The notes under the pieces were generated by a model. It saw nothing but the letters and a program-made list of their open reading frames with translations, was not told the origin of the DNA and made no database searches. A stretch of DNA of 64,000 nt, taken from NCBI GenBank assembly GCA_037903355.1, contig JBAJFE010000054.1:124001-188000 (forward strand), read 5' to 3'. Every line of letters begins with the position of its first letter. Within the stretch, counting starts at the first letter, position 1. This document shows positions 63,212 through 64,000 of this stretch, piece after piece. Source of the stretch: Trichuris trichiura. Its lineage: Eukaryota; Nematoda; Enoplea; Trichinellida; Trichuridae. The translations under genes and the position numbers were made by a program.

Positions 63212-64000
63212 GCAGCGATACTTTAAAGAATCAGCGTAGTGTTTAACTTTCTTCGTGACGTTTTGCTGTGATAGCTGGGAAGTTCTTTTAACTACACTGG
63301 ACGCGCAGGAATAGAGTGAACCTCTACAGGACCACTGCCCCTCCTAAGCAGCGAGAATTTGCCAATTTCGGTAGTCTGATTGGTAATATCAACATTACGA
63401 TACAGCTTCAAGTTTCTTTAACGGCGCGTTCTCGTCCTTACCACATGGGAGCAACTTATTGGTAGGTGCGAAGTCATTGTGCCATCGCGAGATCATTCAC
63501 TTGTAATTCAAAGAATGAAAATAAAAAATCAGAAGCATGAAATGTACGATTGCTCGTAAACAATTGATAATATTTCACTGAATGCCGCCTTGGTTCAGTG
63601 GAGTGGAACTTTGCACTGCTACATGCCACAGCTAATGATTAATTGACTGGACAGAACACTTTCAGCCCTTCCCCACTGCTTCATGCTGTGCTGATTGCGG
63701 TGTTGACTCAATTAGCCGACAACATTCACACCAAGCTACACCAAAAGTTTTAACGAACGTGATGCTTGTTTCACTATTCCCCTCTTCGGGAAACGCGCGG
63801 TTATTTCTCCGCGGCTATATTTATTTTTGTACGAAGCTTGGTGGCAGTATGCTGAACAATTTTTTCTAAAGTGTTAGAGTATTACTCCTTTGTTACGATT
63901 TTGCAGCTTCTCTTGCAGCTGTGCATGAATCCTTCGTTCAGGAACAGATTAAGCTGGCGGGTTGACGGTCTGCTGCACTTCTAGCTCTACCAAACGAAAA
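63212..64000. other. No gene recognised
   Basis: No ORF of note, no transposon end and no RNA gene were seen. The window ends here, so an exon of a gene to the right could be missed. Confidence 0.4.

Noticed and set aside
1..64000. tRNA genes, rRNA genes, CRISPR arrays or operon-style bacterial features
   Set aside because: I looked for B-box-like GGTTCGA blocks with a cloverleaf context and for regular direct repeats with spacers and found none. The intron-rich genes rule out a prokaryotic source.

Overview
The window is eukaryotic nuclear DNA. Genes are split by many very short introns (mostly about 45-57 nt, GT-AG, with phases that agree across every junction I could rebuild) and are separated by decayed transposons. 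There is no sign of operons or bacterial genes. Gene content, intron size and the mix of Penelope-like, Tigger/pogo, hAT and Gypsy remnants suggest an invertebrate, most likely a nematode of the Trichuris/Trichinella side. That placement is inference; no rRNA or mitochondrial marker is present.

Layout. (1) 1-7930 is repeat-rich: a Gypsy-like LTR with a broken gag/protease, a broken jerky-type Tigger transposase with a second LTR-like block nested in it, and an RNase H scrap. (2) 8169-19253 (-) is a complete strawberry notch (SBNO) gene of 28 coding exons. One of its introns holds a palindrome with arms of about 190 bp. (3) 25722-26922 (+) is a complete four-exon SET8/PR-Set7 histone H4K20 methyltransferase. 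(4) 31142-52036 (-) is a complete UBR3-type N-recognin-like E3 ligase of 33 coding exons, about 1,980 aa. Its long introns carry a hAT element, a Tigger-derived MITE, a foldback element, a 2.7-kb Tigger and a Penelope-like element. (5) About 55.1-57.8 kb (-) is a deleted Gypsy element with one clear LTR. (6) 58544-62067 (+) is an eight-exon polytopic membrane protein that I do not recognise. Its acidic tail ends in an LC3-interacting-region-like FELL motif. (7) 62738-63194 (+) is a small gene of unknown function with a poly(A) signal.

The three recognised genes are housekeeping regulators: transcriptional/Notch-linked helicase-like SBNO, H4K20 monomethylation by SET8, and ubiquitin ligation by UBR3. 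Nothing suggests they work as one pathway. The most interesting structure outside genes is a dispersed family of hammerhead-ribozyme-like motifs (boxes CTGANGA and GAAA around a stem), seen at six places. One copy sits at the 3' end of the Penelope-like element, and others occur as head-to-head inverted pairs.
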